A DNA stretch of 64,000 bases, from NCBI GenBank assembly GCA_028713555.1, contig JAQTOA010000007.1, forward strand, positions 62,001 to 126,000, written 5' to 3'. Shown here one piece after another: positions 27,874-35,908 of the stretch; positions within the stretch are counted from its first letter, which is position 1; each line of letters starts with the position of its first letter. The stretch comes from Sterolibacterium sp. GTDB taxonomy: Bacteria; Pseudomonadota; Gammaproteobacteria; Burkholderiales; Rhodocyclaceae. Under the pieces are notes generated by a model, which was not told the DNA's origin, did no database searches, and worked only from the letters and a program-made list of their open reading frames with translations. The position numbers and the translations under genes were made by a program.

Positions 27874-30057
27874 TCAGTTGCGCGCGCCGGTGGCAGCGAG
27901 CGCGTGTTCTTCAGCGCCGGCGGCGAGATTCGCCAGCGCGTGGACATCGAGGATCAGGGCGACGTCGCCGCTGCCGAGGATGGTGGAGCCGGAGATGCCG
28001 CGCAGATGGCGGAACAACCCGCCGAGCGGCTTGATCACGGTCTGGAATTCGCCCTGTAGCACATCCACGACGATGCCGGCCTTGCGCCCGCCGGCCTTGA
28101 CCACCACCACGTTCTCGCGGCCGGGCCTTTCGCTGCCGACTTCGAACAGTTCGCGCAGGCGCACGAAGGGCAGGACTTCGCCGCGCAGATTGAGGTAGTT
28201 GCGGTCCACCGAGGCGTTCTGCAATTCCATGCATTCCACCACCATCTCCAGCGGAATCACGAATGAGGATTGCTCCACGCCAACCAGGAAACCGTCGATG
28301 ATCGCCAGCGTCAAAGGCAGGCGGATGATGAAGCGCGAACCGATGTTCTCTTGCGATTGCACTTCGACCGTGCCGCGCAGCGCCTGGATGTTGCGGCGGA
28401 CCACATCCATGCCGACGCCGCGGCCGGACAGGTTGGTGACCTTCTCTGCCGTGGAGAAGCCGGCTTCGAAGATCAGGTTGGCGATCTCCTGGTCGCTGAG
28501 CGTGTCGTTGGCGCCGATGATGCCTTTCTCGATGGCCTTGGCGCGAATTTTCTCCTTGGGCAGGCCGGCGCCGTCGTCGACCACTTCGATGACGATGCTG
28601 CCGGAGTCATGGAAGGCGTTCAGCTCGACTCTCCCGGCGGCCGGCTTGCCTTTGGCCAGGCGCACGGCGGTCGGCTCCAGGCCGTGATCCATGGCGTTCC
28701 TGACCAGGTGCATGAGTGGATCGCCGATTTTTTCGACCACCGATTTATCGAGTTCGGTGTCGGCGCCGGTAATCACCAGTTCGATTTCCTTGCCGATTTC
28801 CTTGGCGGTGTCGCGTACCACCCGGTTGAAGCGGTTGAAGGTCTCGCCGATCTGGACCATGCGCAGTTGCAGGGCCGAGTCGCGGATGCTTTCGACCAGC
28901 CGCGAAAGTACGGAAGTGGCCTCGACCAGCACGGTCTGGCCGCTTTTCTGGGCCAGCAGGTTGGCGCTGGCGCCGGCGATCACCAGTTCGCCGACCAGGT
29001 CGATGAGCAGGTCGAGCTTGTCGGCATGGACGCGGATCAGCCGGGCTTCGTCGGCTTTCTTTTCGGAGACCAGTTTCTGCTTGGCGACCGCGGCTTCGAC
29101 GAGTTCCGGCTGGACCATCTGGCGCTCGACGAGGATTTCGCCGAGCTGCGGGGCCGGCGTGCCTTCGGCTTGGGCCGCCTGGCTGCCGACTTGCTGCTCG
29201 GCGAGGCCTTCATCGAGTTCTTCCTGGGTCAGCGCGCCGCTCTTGACCAGAATCTCGCCCAGCCGCATGGTTTCTTCGGGCAGTTCCAGAATCAGCTGGA
29301 CGTAATCGGTGACTTTGCTGAAGGGCGGCAGGATGTGCAGCTCGCAGCCGTCGCGGACGAAGTCGAAAACCTTTTCGATGGCGGCTTTGTCGGCATGGCT
29401 GCGGAAGTTGATTTCGAAACCCAGGTAGCAGGATTCGGGGTCCATCTCGGCGGCTTCCGGCAGGGCGTCGGCAATCGTGGTGATATGCACGATCTCGCCC
29501 AGCGAAAGCAGGTAACGCAGGATCGATTCTGGGTCCATGCCGTTTCTCAGGACGTCGCGGCCGAAGCGCACCGAGATGTGCCAGCAGTCGTTCATGGTCT
29601 TGCCGCCGCCTTCGCTTTCCACCGAGGCGGTTTGTTCGGCAGGGGTGGTCTTGGCGCTCGGCCCGACCGCGCCACCGAGGAAGCCGCGCAGGGTGTTGGC
29701 CAGCGTCTCGCCCTTGATTTGCAGCTCCGCGCCGGGTTCGCGCTGGTCGTTTTCGGCGAGGTCGAGCAGGGCGTTGATATGGTCGCAGCAGTTCAGCATG
29801 GCGCTGATCAGGTCGTTGCTGACCTGGATTTCGTTGTTGCGCAATTTATCGAGGGCGTTTTCGACGACGTGGGTGAATTTCTCGATCATGCCCAGCTCGA
29901 CCACCCCGGAACCGCCCTTGATGGTGTGGGCGGCACGGAAGATGGCGTTGAGGGTTTCCGGGTCATGATCGCCCTGTTCCATGCGCATCAGACCGGCTTC
30001 CATGTCGGTCAATTGTTCGCGGGCTTCCTGGATGAAGACGCTGAGGATTTCTTCCAT
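27874..30057 (-). CDS. cheA: Chemotaxis histidine kinase CheA with tandem MshEN-like motifs
   Basis: 727 residues. The HPt domain (about 1-105) has its His in [11 protein letters not shown] CheY/CheB-docking-like region (about 160-255) follows. Two 24-residue LGEIL repeats come next (about 263-286 and 302-325), the first matching the c-di-GMP-binding MshEN pattern RLGxxLVxxGxLxxxxLxxxLxxQ at nearly every position. Dimerisation, HATPase ([30 protein letters not shown]) and CheW-like P5 (about 590-715) complete it. It autophosphorylates and passes phosphate to CheY and CheB. Its stop shares one base with the alternative ATG of the receptor fusion (TGATG). Confidence 0.96.
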   Translation of the reverse strand: MEEILSVFIQEAREQLTDMEAGLMRMEQGDHDPETLNAIFRAAHTIKGGSGVVELGMIEKFTHVVENALDKLRNNEIQVSNDLISAMLNCCDHINALLDLAENDQREPGAELQIKGETLANTLRGFLGGAVGPSAKTTPAEQTASVESEGGGKTMNDCWHISVRFGRDVLRNGMDPESILRYLLSLGEIVHITTIADALPEAAEMDPESCYLGFEINFRSHADKAAIEKVFDFVRDGCELHILPPFSKVTDYVQLILELPEETMRLGEILVKSGALTQEELDEGLAEQQVGSQAAQAEGTPAPQLGEILVERQMVQPELVEAAVAKQKLVSEKKADEARLIRVHADKLDLLIDLVGELVIAGASANLLAQKSGQTVLVEATSVLSRLVESIRDSALQLRMVQIGETFNRFNRVVRDTAKEIGKEIELVITGADTELDKSVVEKIGDPLMHLVRNAMDHGLEPTAVRLAKGKPAAGRVELNAFHDSGSIVIEVVDDGAGLPKEKIRAKAIEKGIIGANDTLSDQEIANLIFEAGFSTAEKVTNLSGRGVGMDVVRRNIQALRGTVEVQSQENIGSRFIIRLPLTLAIIDGFLVGVEQSSFVIPLEMVVECMELQNASVDRNYLNLRGEVLPFVRLRELFEVGSERPGRENVVVVKAGGRKAGIVVDVLQGEFQTVIKPLGGLFRHLRGISGSTILGSGDVALILDVHALANLAAGAEEHALAATGARN

Positions 30058-30068
30058 GATGTGCTCTC

Positions 30069-30383
30069 CTAGGCGGCGCTATGCGCGGGGATGACCAGGG
30101 GGTCGCCGAAGAAACCAGCGATGTTGTAGAAGTCCATGAGTTCATGCACCGCCGGACTGTGGGCGACGATGCGCAGGGTCTTGTCCTGCTTCTGGCATTC
30201 TCGCTTGGCCAGCATCAACAACTGGATGCCGGCGGTGTCGATGGCGGCGACCTGGGAGAGGTCCAGCTCGATTACCCGGCGATTTTCAAGATTGCCCATC
30301 AGTTCCTTCTTGAGGGCTTCGGCATGGTAGATGGTCAGGTCCTGGTCGATTGCTATGCGTTCGGTGTTTGCCGTGGTATTCAT
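30069..30383 (-). CDS. STAS-domain protein (anti-sigma factor antagonist type)
   Basis: 104 residues forming a single STAS domain. The phosphorylatable position is Thr50 in VAAIDTAGIQLLML, corresponding to the Ser of SpoIIAA-type proteins. Small STAS proteins recur just upstream of cheA in che clusters of this type. It lies 11 nt from cheA and 33 nt after the MCP-like gene. No partner kinase/phosphatase of the anti-sigma type is encoded here. A regulatory or array-associated role is inferred from position. Confidence 0.9.
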   Translation of the reverse strand: MNTTANTERIAIDQDLTIYHAEALKKELMGNLENRRVIELDLSQVAAIDTAGIQLLMLAKRECQKQDKTLRIVAHSPAVHELMDFYNIAGFFGDPLVIPAHSAA

Positions 30384-30416
30384 TAGATGCTCCTTGAGGG
30401 ATATCCCTGGCTGCCG

Positions 30417-31709
30417 TTAAAACAACTCGATTTTCGGCCGCGCCGCGTCTTTGTCGCCTTGGGGCGGCGCGTTGCCCATGGCGGCGTGGTGCGAATCACG
30501 TTGCGACGACATCACATAGTTGCCGTACATCTGGTCCAGATGTTCGGTGAGCGGCTTGAATTGGAAATGCGGATCGTCGATCTGATCCAGCCGTTCGGCC
30601 AGTAAGCCCGAGTGGCTGTCGAGGCGGTTCAGCGCGTCGATCACCTGTTCGATCTGCTGCCGCGTGACATCCTGGAATTGCACGCTGGCCAGCGCATTCA
30701 CGAACATCTCGGCCAGTTCCTGGCTGGATGAGCGGATTTGCGTTATCACCTGCGCCTCGTGGTCGGTGACTTCCTGGTAACTCTTGCCAAGATCGTCAAG
30801 CTGCGTCGCAAAGCTCTTCAGTGCTATTTGCTCTGCTTCGATGTGTTCGTGGGTCATTTTGTCCTTGAAGTGCGCGGCGATCGACTTGGCCACCGTCTGG
30901 ATGCCCTGGTTGATCTGGTTCACGGCATTGTCGGTGGCGCCCGAAAGCTTGCGCACTTCGTCGGCCACCACCGCGAAACCACGTCCGACTTCGCCGGCGC
31001 GCGCCGCCTCGATGGCGGCGTTGAGCGCCAACAGATTGGTCTGGCTGGAGATGCTGCGGATCAGTTCCACCAGAGAACCCAGCGAATTGGCTTCCTTGAC
31101 GACTTGCTCGACGTTTTGCCGATCCGTTTGGCTGATGACGATGCGGTCCTGGATATATTCATCCAGCGTCGTGATGAGTTCGCGGTTGCGTTCGATGCGT
31201 GCCTCGGACTGAGTCAGCATCTGGTTCGCCTCTACGGTGCTGGAGTCGACGAAGCTGTTGAGGTGGGTCACCACGCCATCGATGCTTTGCAGGCGGCTGG
31301 CGATGTCGAAGGCGGCTTTCTCGGTTTCCGTAACCACCGTGTTGAGTTGGCTGCGTACTACATTGTTGTAGGTGCCGACCTGGCGCAGTTCCCGCGCCAC
31401 CTGTTCGGCGGCGGTGGCAAGTTCGGTTTCGTGCTTGGTTTTTTCGTCTTCCAAGCGGGAGAAACCGAAAGCCAGGTCCTTGTAGACGGCCTTGGAAACC
31501 ATGAGCGAGGCGGCATAGGTGAACATCAGGGTGACGAAGATGCCCAGGGTGTCGCCGGTGTGATGCGACAGGCCCAGGAAGGGAATGAAAAAGTTGTCGT
31601 ATTCCATGTGGAAAATCGCGATGATGAGCGCCGCGCCCAGGGCGACAGCAAGGTATACCAGCAAATTGCGCCACAGCAGCTTGCGAATCTCTTGCAGCGG
31701 AGGAGGCAT
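30417..31709 (-). CDS. MCP-like membrane protein with C-terminal CheZ-like D-x-x-x-Q motif
   Basis: 430 residues. Two membrane helices (about 14-33 and 56-74) with a short loop replace a ligand domain, and there is no HAMP. The signalling hairpin is present ([20 protein letters not shown]), but the bundle is short. The C-terminal part has [19 protein letters not shown], where Asp347 and Gln351 match the spacing of the CheZ catalytic pair in FQDLTGQ. A disordered tail ends in RPKIELF, like one of the CheD proteins. It may combine receptor and CheY-phosphatase functions (inference); no separate cheZ is present. It overlaps the cheY stop by one base (TAATG), directly after the CheY gene. Confidence 0.88.
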   Translation of the reverse strand: MPPPLQEIRKLLWRNLLVYLAVALGAALIIAIFHMEYDNFFIPFLGLSHHTGDTLGIFVTLMFTYAASLMVSKAVYKDLAFGFSRLEDEKTKHETELATAAEQVARELRQVGTYNNVVRSQLNTVVTETEKAAFDIASRLQSIDGVVTHLNSFVDSSTVEANQMLTQSEARIERNRELITTLDEYIQDRIVISQTDRQNVEQVVKEANSLGSLVELIRSISSQTNLLALNAAIEAARAGEVGRGFAVVADEVRKLSGATDNAVNQINQGIQTVAKSIAAHFKDKMTHEHIEAEQIALKSFATQLDDLGKSYQEVTDHEAQVITQIRSSSQELAEMFVNALASVQFQDVTRQQIEQVIDALNRLDSHSGLLAERLDQIDDPHFQFKPLTEHLDQMYGNYVMSSQRDSHHAAMGNAPPQGDKDAARPKIELF

Positions 31710-32074
31710 TATTTCAAGACCAGTTTGATGGTGTCGAGCAGTTCGTCGGCGGTGGCGGGCTTGACCAGCCAGCCCGAGGCGCCGGCTGCCTTGGCTTCGG
31801 CGCGCTTGGCCTGCTGTGATTCGGTGGTGAGAAAAAGGATCGGCATGAACTTGTAGTTCGGCAGCTTGCGCACTTCCTTGATGAAGTCGATGCCGTTCAT
31901 GCCGGGCATGTTGAGGTCGGTGATCAAGAGATCAACCTTGACGCTGGCGCTGAACTTCTTCAGTCCATCGGCAGCGCAGTTGGCCTTTTCCACCGCATAT
32001 CCCGCCTTGCCGAGGATATTCGAGATGGATAGCAGGATGGTCGCCGAGTCGTCGACCAACATGATGGTTTTCAT
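31709..32074 (-). CDS. cheY: Chemotaxis response regulator CheY
   Basis: 121 residues, a single receiver domain. The acidic pocket is VDDSAT, the phosphoacceptor Asp53 is in [13 protein letters not shown], the switch Thr is in FLTTES, and the conserved lysine is in LVKPAT. This short TTES-type CheY is typical of che operons starting with cheY. An AAGGAG precedes the ATG. It is the first gene of the operon that continues through the CheZ-like MCP, STAS, cheA, the carbonic anhydrase receptor and cheW. Flagellar motor binding is the expected role, though an adaptation sink role is possible. Confidence 0.94.
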   Translation of the reverse strand: MKTIMLVDDSATILLSISNILGKAGYAVEKANCAADGLKKFSASVKVDLLITDLNMPGMNGIDFIKEVRKLPNYKFMPILFLTTESQQAKRAEAKAAGASGWLVKPATADELLDTIKLVLK

Positions 32075-32137
32075 GGGTTCTCCTTATTGCTTGCGGGATT
32101 CGGGTTCACGGTAAATCGAAGCCGAATTCAACAACAT

Positions 32138-32208
32138 TCCTGATGCGCTAGATATTCGCAAGGATGCTTATCGAGTTACGTAAATCTACTTAACCAATAA
32201 GGCATCGA
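32138..32208 (-). promoter_or_regulatory. cheY operon upstream element with sigma-28-like promoter
   Basis: This is the counterpart of the element at 23552-23621. On the minus strand TTAAGTAG (32193-32186), 10 nt, CTCGATAA (32175-32168) resembles the sigma-28 consensus TAAAGTTT / GCCGATAA at 5 of 8 and 6 of 8 positions, with a spacer one base short. It lies about 95 nt before the cheY ATG. Confidence 0.5.
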
Positions 32209-32385
32209 CTGTTCGTGCGGGTGGTAACCCGGTAAATGGTTTTCGTGGAGCCTTGTATAGCGCAAATAGCGCTCAATCCATCCGGACAGGGTTGAACGCC
32301 ATCTGCTAGTTGGCAACACCGAACAAACACCGAAAGACCAAACCGTCGCCATTCCCTTAGCGCATTATCTTCGGCAGTGCTGGAG

Positions 32386-32415
32386 AAAAAAAATACCCGA
32401 AGCCGGGTATTTTTT
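32386..32415. terminator. Bidirectional intrinsic terminator
   Basis: The stem aatacccg / cgggtatt with a 4-nt loop is flanked by A-run and T-run, so it can act in both directions. It most likely ends the transcript of the small YdcH-like gene on the minus strand. Confidence 0.85.
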
Positions 32416-32544
32416 ACTACTGGATTATAGGTACTCGCCGACCTGAGGTATCGAAACAGTAGGTCTTGGGAACTGTACCCGTTCACGCAACGCGTGCGAA
32501 CGCAGTGCACGCCCTAAGGCCGCCCGTTGAGGCCGAAAGAAAAC

Positions 32545-32754
32545 TCAGGCGAGAATGTCCGGATCGAGCTGGCGCTCGATCAAGGCAATCCGGTCTTTCA
32601 GATGCAGTTTTCTTTTTTTCAGCCGCCGCAGGAGCAACTCGTCCGAGGTGGGAGAGTCCATCATCTGGCCAATCGCCACATCGAGATCGTGATGCTCGGT
32701 GGTCAAGTCCAGCAGCAGGGCACGCAGGTCTTCTGGATTTTCGATAGGTAGCAT
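32545..32754 (-). CDS. YdcH/DUF465 family small protein
   Basis: 69 residues, highly charged and helical. The pattern LTTEHHDLDVAIGQMM then LLRRLKKRKLHLKDRIALIERQL matches the DUF465/YdcH family, in which a short helical hairpin of unknown function carries conserved His and KK(R/K)KL residues. It is divergent from the Ser/Thr kinase gene (about 95 bp to its ATG) and followed by the bidirectional terminator. Confidence 0.85.
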   Translation of the reverse strand: MLPIENPEDLRALLLDLTTEHHDLDVAIGQMMDSPTSDELLLRRLKKRKLHLKDRIALIERQLDPDILA

Positions 32755-32850
32755 AGGCGAATCTTACTATAACAAATCCTGACTTAACAAATACAGCCTT
32801 ATCTGCTAGGGTTGAGGCCTATCCAACGCCATATCTTCCCCCATATTTAC

Positions 32851-35262
32851 ATGCCTCAGCATATCGGTCGTTTTGAAGTCCTGCGCGAGCTTGGCCGTGG
32901 CGCCCAGAGCGTGGTTTATCTGTGTAACGATCCCCATCTGCAGCGCGAGGTGGCGATCAAGACGCTGCATTTCAGCACCCCGGAGCAGAGCGATAACCAG
33001 TCCCTGCTGGCCGAGGCGCGCACCGTCAGCAAATTGCGCCACGCCAATATTGTGCCGATTTTCGAGGCCGGCGAGCAGGATGGCGACCCTTATCTGGTTT
33101 TCGAGTACGTCGATGGCGGCAATCTTTCCCAATTGCTCCGCGACCAGCCCCTGACGCCGGTGCGCGCGGCGGAGATGACGGTTGCCGTCCTCGACGCGCT
33201 GGCCCAAGCCCATGCCCAGGGGATTATTCACCGCGACCTGAAACCCTCCAACATTCTGATCGACAGCAAGGGAACTCCGCGCGTGATGGATTTTGGCATC
33301 GCGGTGCGCGTTGCCGACCAGCAGGCAGCGCAGGAACAGGGACTGATGGGTTCGCCGCCCTACATGTCACCGGAATACGCGGGAAGTCGCACGGTCAACG
33401 CCAAGACCGATATCTATGCTGTCGGCCTGATCCTGCTGGAAATGCTGACCGGCCGGCGTGTGAGGCAGGCGGATAGCCTGATGCAGATGCTGGCAAAAAT
33501 TATTCGCGAGCCGGTGCAACTACCCGCCGACTTGCAAATCGACGAGCGCCTTGGCGCCATCATTCTCAAGTCGGTTGCCCACGATCCCAAGCTGCGTTAT
33601 GACAGTGCGCTGCAGATGCAGCAGGCTTTGACCGCTTATCTTGAATCCGACCAGGCCTTAGGCGCGGCTGATGGCGTCGACGCCAAGCAGCAGAGCACGC
33701 TCGATTTCCTGCTGCGGCGGATGCGTTACAAGTCGGATTTTCCGGCGTTGTCGGATTCGGTCTCCTCGATCAACAAGCTTTCTGATTCGGAAAAGGAAAG
33801 CATTACCAAACTTTCCGACACCATCCTCAAGGACTTTTCGCTGACCAACAAGATTTTGCGCCTGGTCAATTCGGCCTTCTACCGCCAGGCCGGCGGCGGC
33901 AGCATCAGCACCGTTTCGCGCGCGGTGGTGGTGCTGGGTTTCGATGCCATCCGGAATATCGCCATCACCGTGCTGCTGTTCGAACATTTGCAGAACAAGG
34001 CGAATGCCGCCCTGCTCAAGGATGCTTTCCTGCGCGCCAATCTGTCCGGCTTGCTGGCGCGCGACATCAGCAAGAGCCTGGTGCCGCGCGATGCCGAGGA
34101 AGCTTTCATCTGCGCCTTGTTTCAGGGACTCGGCCGACTGCTGGCGCAATACTATTTCCCCGATGAAATCGTGGAAGTGCGCAAGGTGATGGAACAGAGG
34201 AATTGCGTCGAGGAAGCCGCCGTCAGGCAGGTTCTGGGGATATCCCTGGAAGAACTGGGCATCGGCATCGCGCGCAGTTGGGGTTTCCCCAGTACTATCG
34301 TGAACAGCATGCGGCGCATGCCGGCCGGCTCGGTTTCCAAGCCCGCCGGTCGAGAAGAAGCCCTGCGCGTGGTAGCCGGGATCTCCAACGAATTGTGCGA
34401 GGCGATTGCCGACGGCTCGTCGGAGGAAAGAGCCAAGTCGCTGAAACAGCTTACCGATCGGTATTCTCGCAGCGTTTCAATCAATGGGACGCAATTGCAC
34501 GAGACCATTGAGAATGCCTTCAAGGAACTCTCCCAAGTGGCGGCGATCCTGCATGTCAATCTCAAACAGAGTCCGTTCGTGCGCCAGCTCAAAGAGTGGT
34601 CCGGCGCGAAGGAATTGACCGAATTCGGGAATGATGACGCCGTACTGGAATTTGACGACGATCTTGCGGATACCGTGCTGTCCGACACCCAGATCGGCGG
34701 CGATCTGCAGATGGGTGAAGAGCAGGGCGGACGGGCAGCGCCCGTCGAAGATGCGCATGCCATCCTGTCTGCCGGAATCCTGGATATCAGCAATTCGCTG
34801 GTGGAGAATTTCTCGCTCAACGATGTCCTGCGCATCACTCTCGAAACTATGTATCGGGCCGTGGGTTTCAAGCGGGTGTTGTTCTGCCTGCGCGATCCCA
34901 AGTCGAATCAGATGGTCGGGCGCTTCGGCTTCGGCCCGACGACCAGCGAGCTTGTGCCGCATTTCCGTTTTCCGCTCGGCATTGCGCCGGACGTGTTTCG
35001 TGTGGCCACGGCCAAGGGCGTCGATATCATCATTGCCAACGTCAACGATGAGAAAATCAAGGATCGCATTCCCCCGTGGTATCGGAAACATGTGCCGGCC
35101 GAGACCTTTGTGTTGTTCCCGCTGATACTCAAGGGCTCGCCGGTCGGGCTGATTTATTGCGACAAGGACAAGGCCGGCGAGATCGTCATTCCTGCCAAGG
35201 AATTGTCTCTTCTCAAAACGCTGCGTAATCAGGCGCTATTGGCGATCAAGCAAGCGGCATGA
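32851..35262 (+). CDS. Ser/Thr protein kinase - HDOD - GAF fusion protein
   Basis: 803 residues from the ATG at 32851; a TTG 39 nt upstream is less likely. The kinase domain (about 1-265) has a glycine loop LGRGAQSVV, the ATP lysine in VAIKTL, HRDLKPSN, DFG and SPEY. An HDOD domain (about 285-480) shows FSLTNKILRLVNSAFY and AVVVLGFDAIRN. A GAF domain occupies about 625-800. No membrane segment or signal peptide is seen. HDOD domains occur in signalling proteins without known catalysis. The fusion points to a cytosolic multi-input regulator. It overlaps greB by 4 nt (ATGA). Confidence 0.9.
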   Translation: MPQHIGRFEVLRELGRGAQSVVYLCNDPHLQREVAIKTLHFSTPEQSDNQSLLAEARTVSKLRHANIVPIFEAGEQDGDPYLVFEYVDGGNLSQLLRDQPLTPVRAAEMTVAVLDALAQAHAQGIIHRDLKPSNILIDSKGTPRVMDFGIAVRVADQQAAQEQGLMGSPPYMSPEYAGSRTVNAKTDIYAVGLILLEMLTGRRVRQADSLMQMLAKIIREPVQLPADLQIDERLGAIILKSVAHDPKLRYDSALQMQQALTAYLESDQALGAADGVDAKQQSTLDFLLRRMRYKSDFPALSDSVSSINKLSDSEKESITKLSDTILKDFSLTNKILRLVNSAFYRQAGGGSISTVSRAVVVLGFDAIRNIAITVLLFEHLQNKANAALLKDAFLRANLSGLLARDISKSLVPRDAEEAFICALFQGLGRLLAQYYFPDEIVEVRKVMEQRNCVEEAAVRQVLGISLEELGIGIARSWGFPSTIVNSMRRMPAGSVSKPAGREEALRVVAGISNELCEAIADGSSEERAKSLKQLTDRYSRSVSINGTQLHETIENAFKELSQVAAILHVNLKQSPFVRQLKEWSGAKELTEFGNDDAVLEFDDDLADTVLSDTQIGGDLQMGEEQGGRAAPVEDAHAILSAGILDISNSLVENFSLNDVLRITLETMYRAVGFKRVLFCLRDPKSNQMVGRFGFGPTTSELVPHFRFPLGIAPDVFRVATAKGVDIIIANVNDEKIKDRIPPWYRKHVPAETFVLFPLILKGSPVGLIYCDKDKAGEIVIPAKELSLLKTLRNQALLAIKQAA

Positions 35263-35822
35263 ACAAATCTTTTGTCAGGGAAAGCGACAGGGAAGAGGAC
35301 GAGTCCGACGCCGGGTTGCCCGCCGAACCAAGCGGAGCACTGCCTTTGGGCAGCAAGAATTATATGACCGGGGAAGGTCATGCGCGCTTGCGCGCCGAGT
35401 TCGAGCAGTTGCTCAAGATCGAGCGGCCGGAACTGGTGCAGGTGGTTTCCTGGGCTGCTGGCAATGGCGATCGTTCAGAGAATGGCGACTATATTTATGG
35501 CAAGAAACGCCTGCGCGAGATCGACCGGCGCTTGCGTTATCTGGCAAAACGGCTGGAGAGCGCGGTGGTGGTCGAGCCGCGCCAGCAGGAAAATGTGGAG
35601 CAGGTTTTCTTCGGCGCCAGGGTGACGATTGTCGATGCCGACGGTGTGGAAACTACGATCCAGATTGTCGGCGTCGATGAGACCGAGATCAATGCCGGAC
35701 GCATCAGCTGGATATCGCCGTTGGCGCGAGCACTGCTGAAAGCCCGGCTGGGAGACCTGGTGCGTTTCCAGAGTCCGGCTGGACTGCGTGAGATCGAAAT
35801 CGTAGAGATTCGCTACGACTAG
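35259..35822 (+). CDS. greB: Transcription elongation factor GreB
   Basis: 187 residues. The N-terminal coiled coil carries the catalytic acidic tip region (GNGDRSENGDYIYGKKRLREIDRR), and the C-terminal FKBP-like domain has FFGARVTIVDADG and ISPLARALLKARLGD. GreB rescues backtracked RNA polymerase by stimulating transcript cleavage. A 35-residue acidic N-terminal extension, common in betaproteobacterial GreB, makes it longer than the 158-residue E. coli protein. It starts within the kinase stop codon (ATGA), so the two are translationally coupled. Confidence 0.95.
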   Translation: MNKSFVRESDREEDESDAGLPAEPSGALPLGSKNYMTGEGHARLRAEFEQLLKIERPELVQVVSWAAGNGDRSENGDYIYGKKRLREIDRRLRYLAKRLESAVVVEPRQQENVEQVFFGARVTIVDADGVETTIQIVGVDETEINAGRISWISPLARALLKARLGDLVRFQSPAGLREIEIVEIRYD

Positions 35823-35908
35823 TGCCCGCTTTTGTTTCTAGGGTAGTAGCTTGAATTCCCCGCCACCGCCCCCATCTCGGGGATTGCTTTTTCTTTCAGG
35901 AGCTTAGT

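Larger units (their letters stand above)
32075..32544. other. Intergenic region holding the cheY promoter and a bidirectional terminator
   Basis: 470 bp with no convincing gene. It contains the conserved che-operon upstream element (32138-32208), a hairpin terminator (32386-32415), and, between the terminator and the YdcH-like gene, about 125 bp with imperfect palindromes such as gttcacgcaacgcgtgcgaac (32481-32501 region). I could not match this last part to a known RNA. Confidence 0.6.

Noticed and set aside
28270-30072. 600-codon open frame antisense to cheA
   Set aside because: Codon-mirror artefact; cheA motifs on the minus strand are complete.
32190-32510. 106-codon open frame across the cheY upstream region
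   Set aside because: It spans the terminator hairpin and promoter element, has a Cys/Arg-rich unlikely composition and no ribosome binding site.
32418-32544. Possible structured RNA (6S-like) next to the terminator
   Set aside because: Imperfect palindromes are present, but I could not find the conserved 6S bubble or closing stem.
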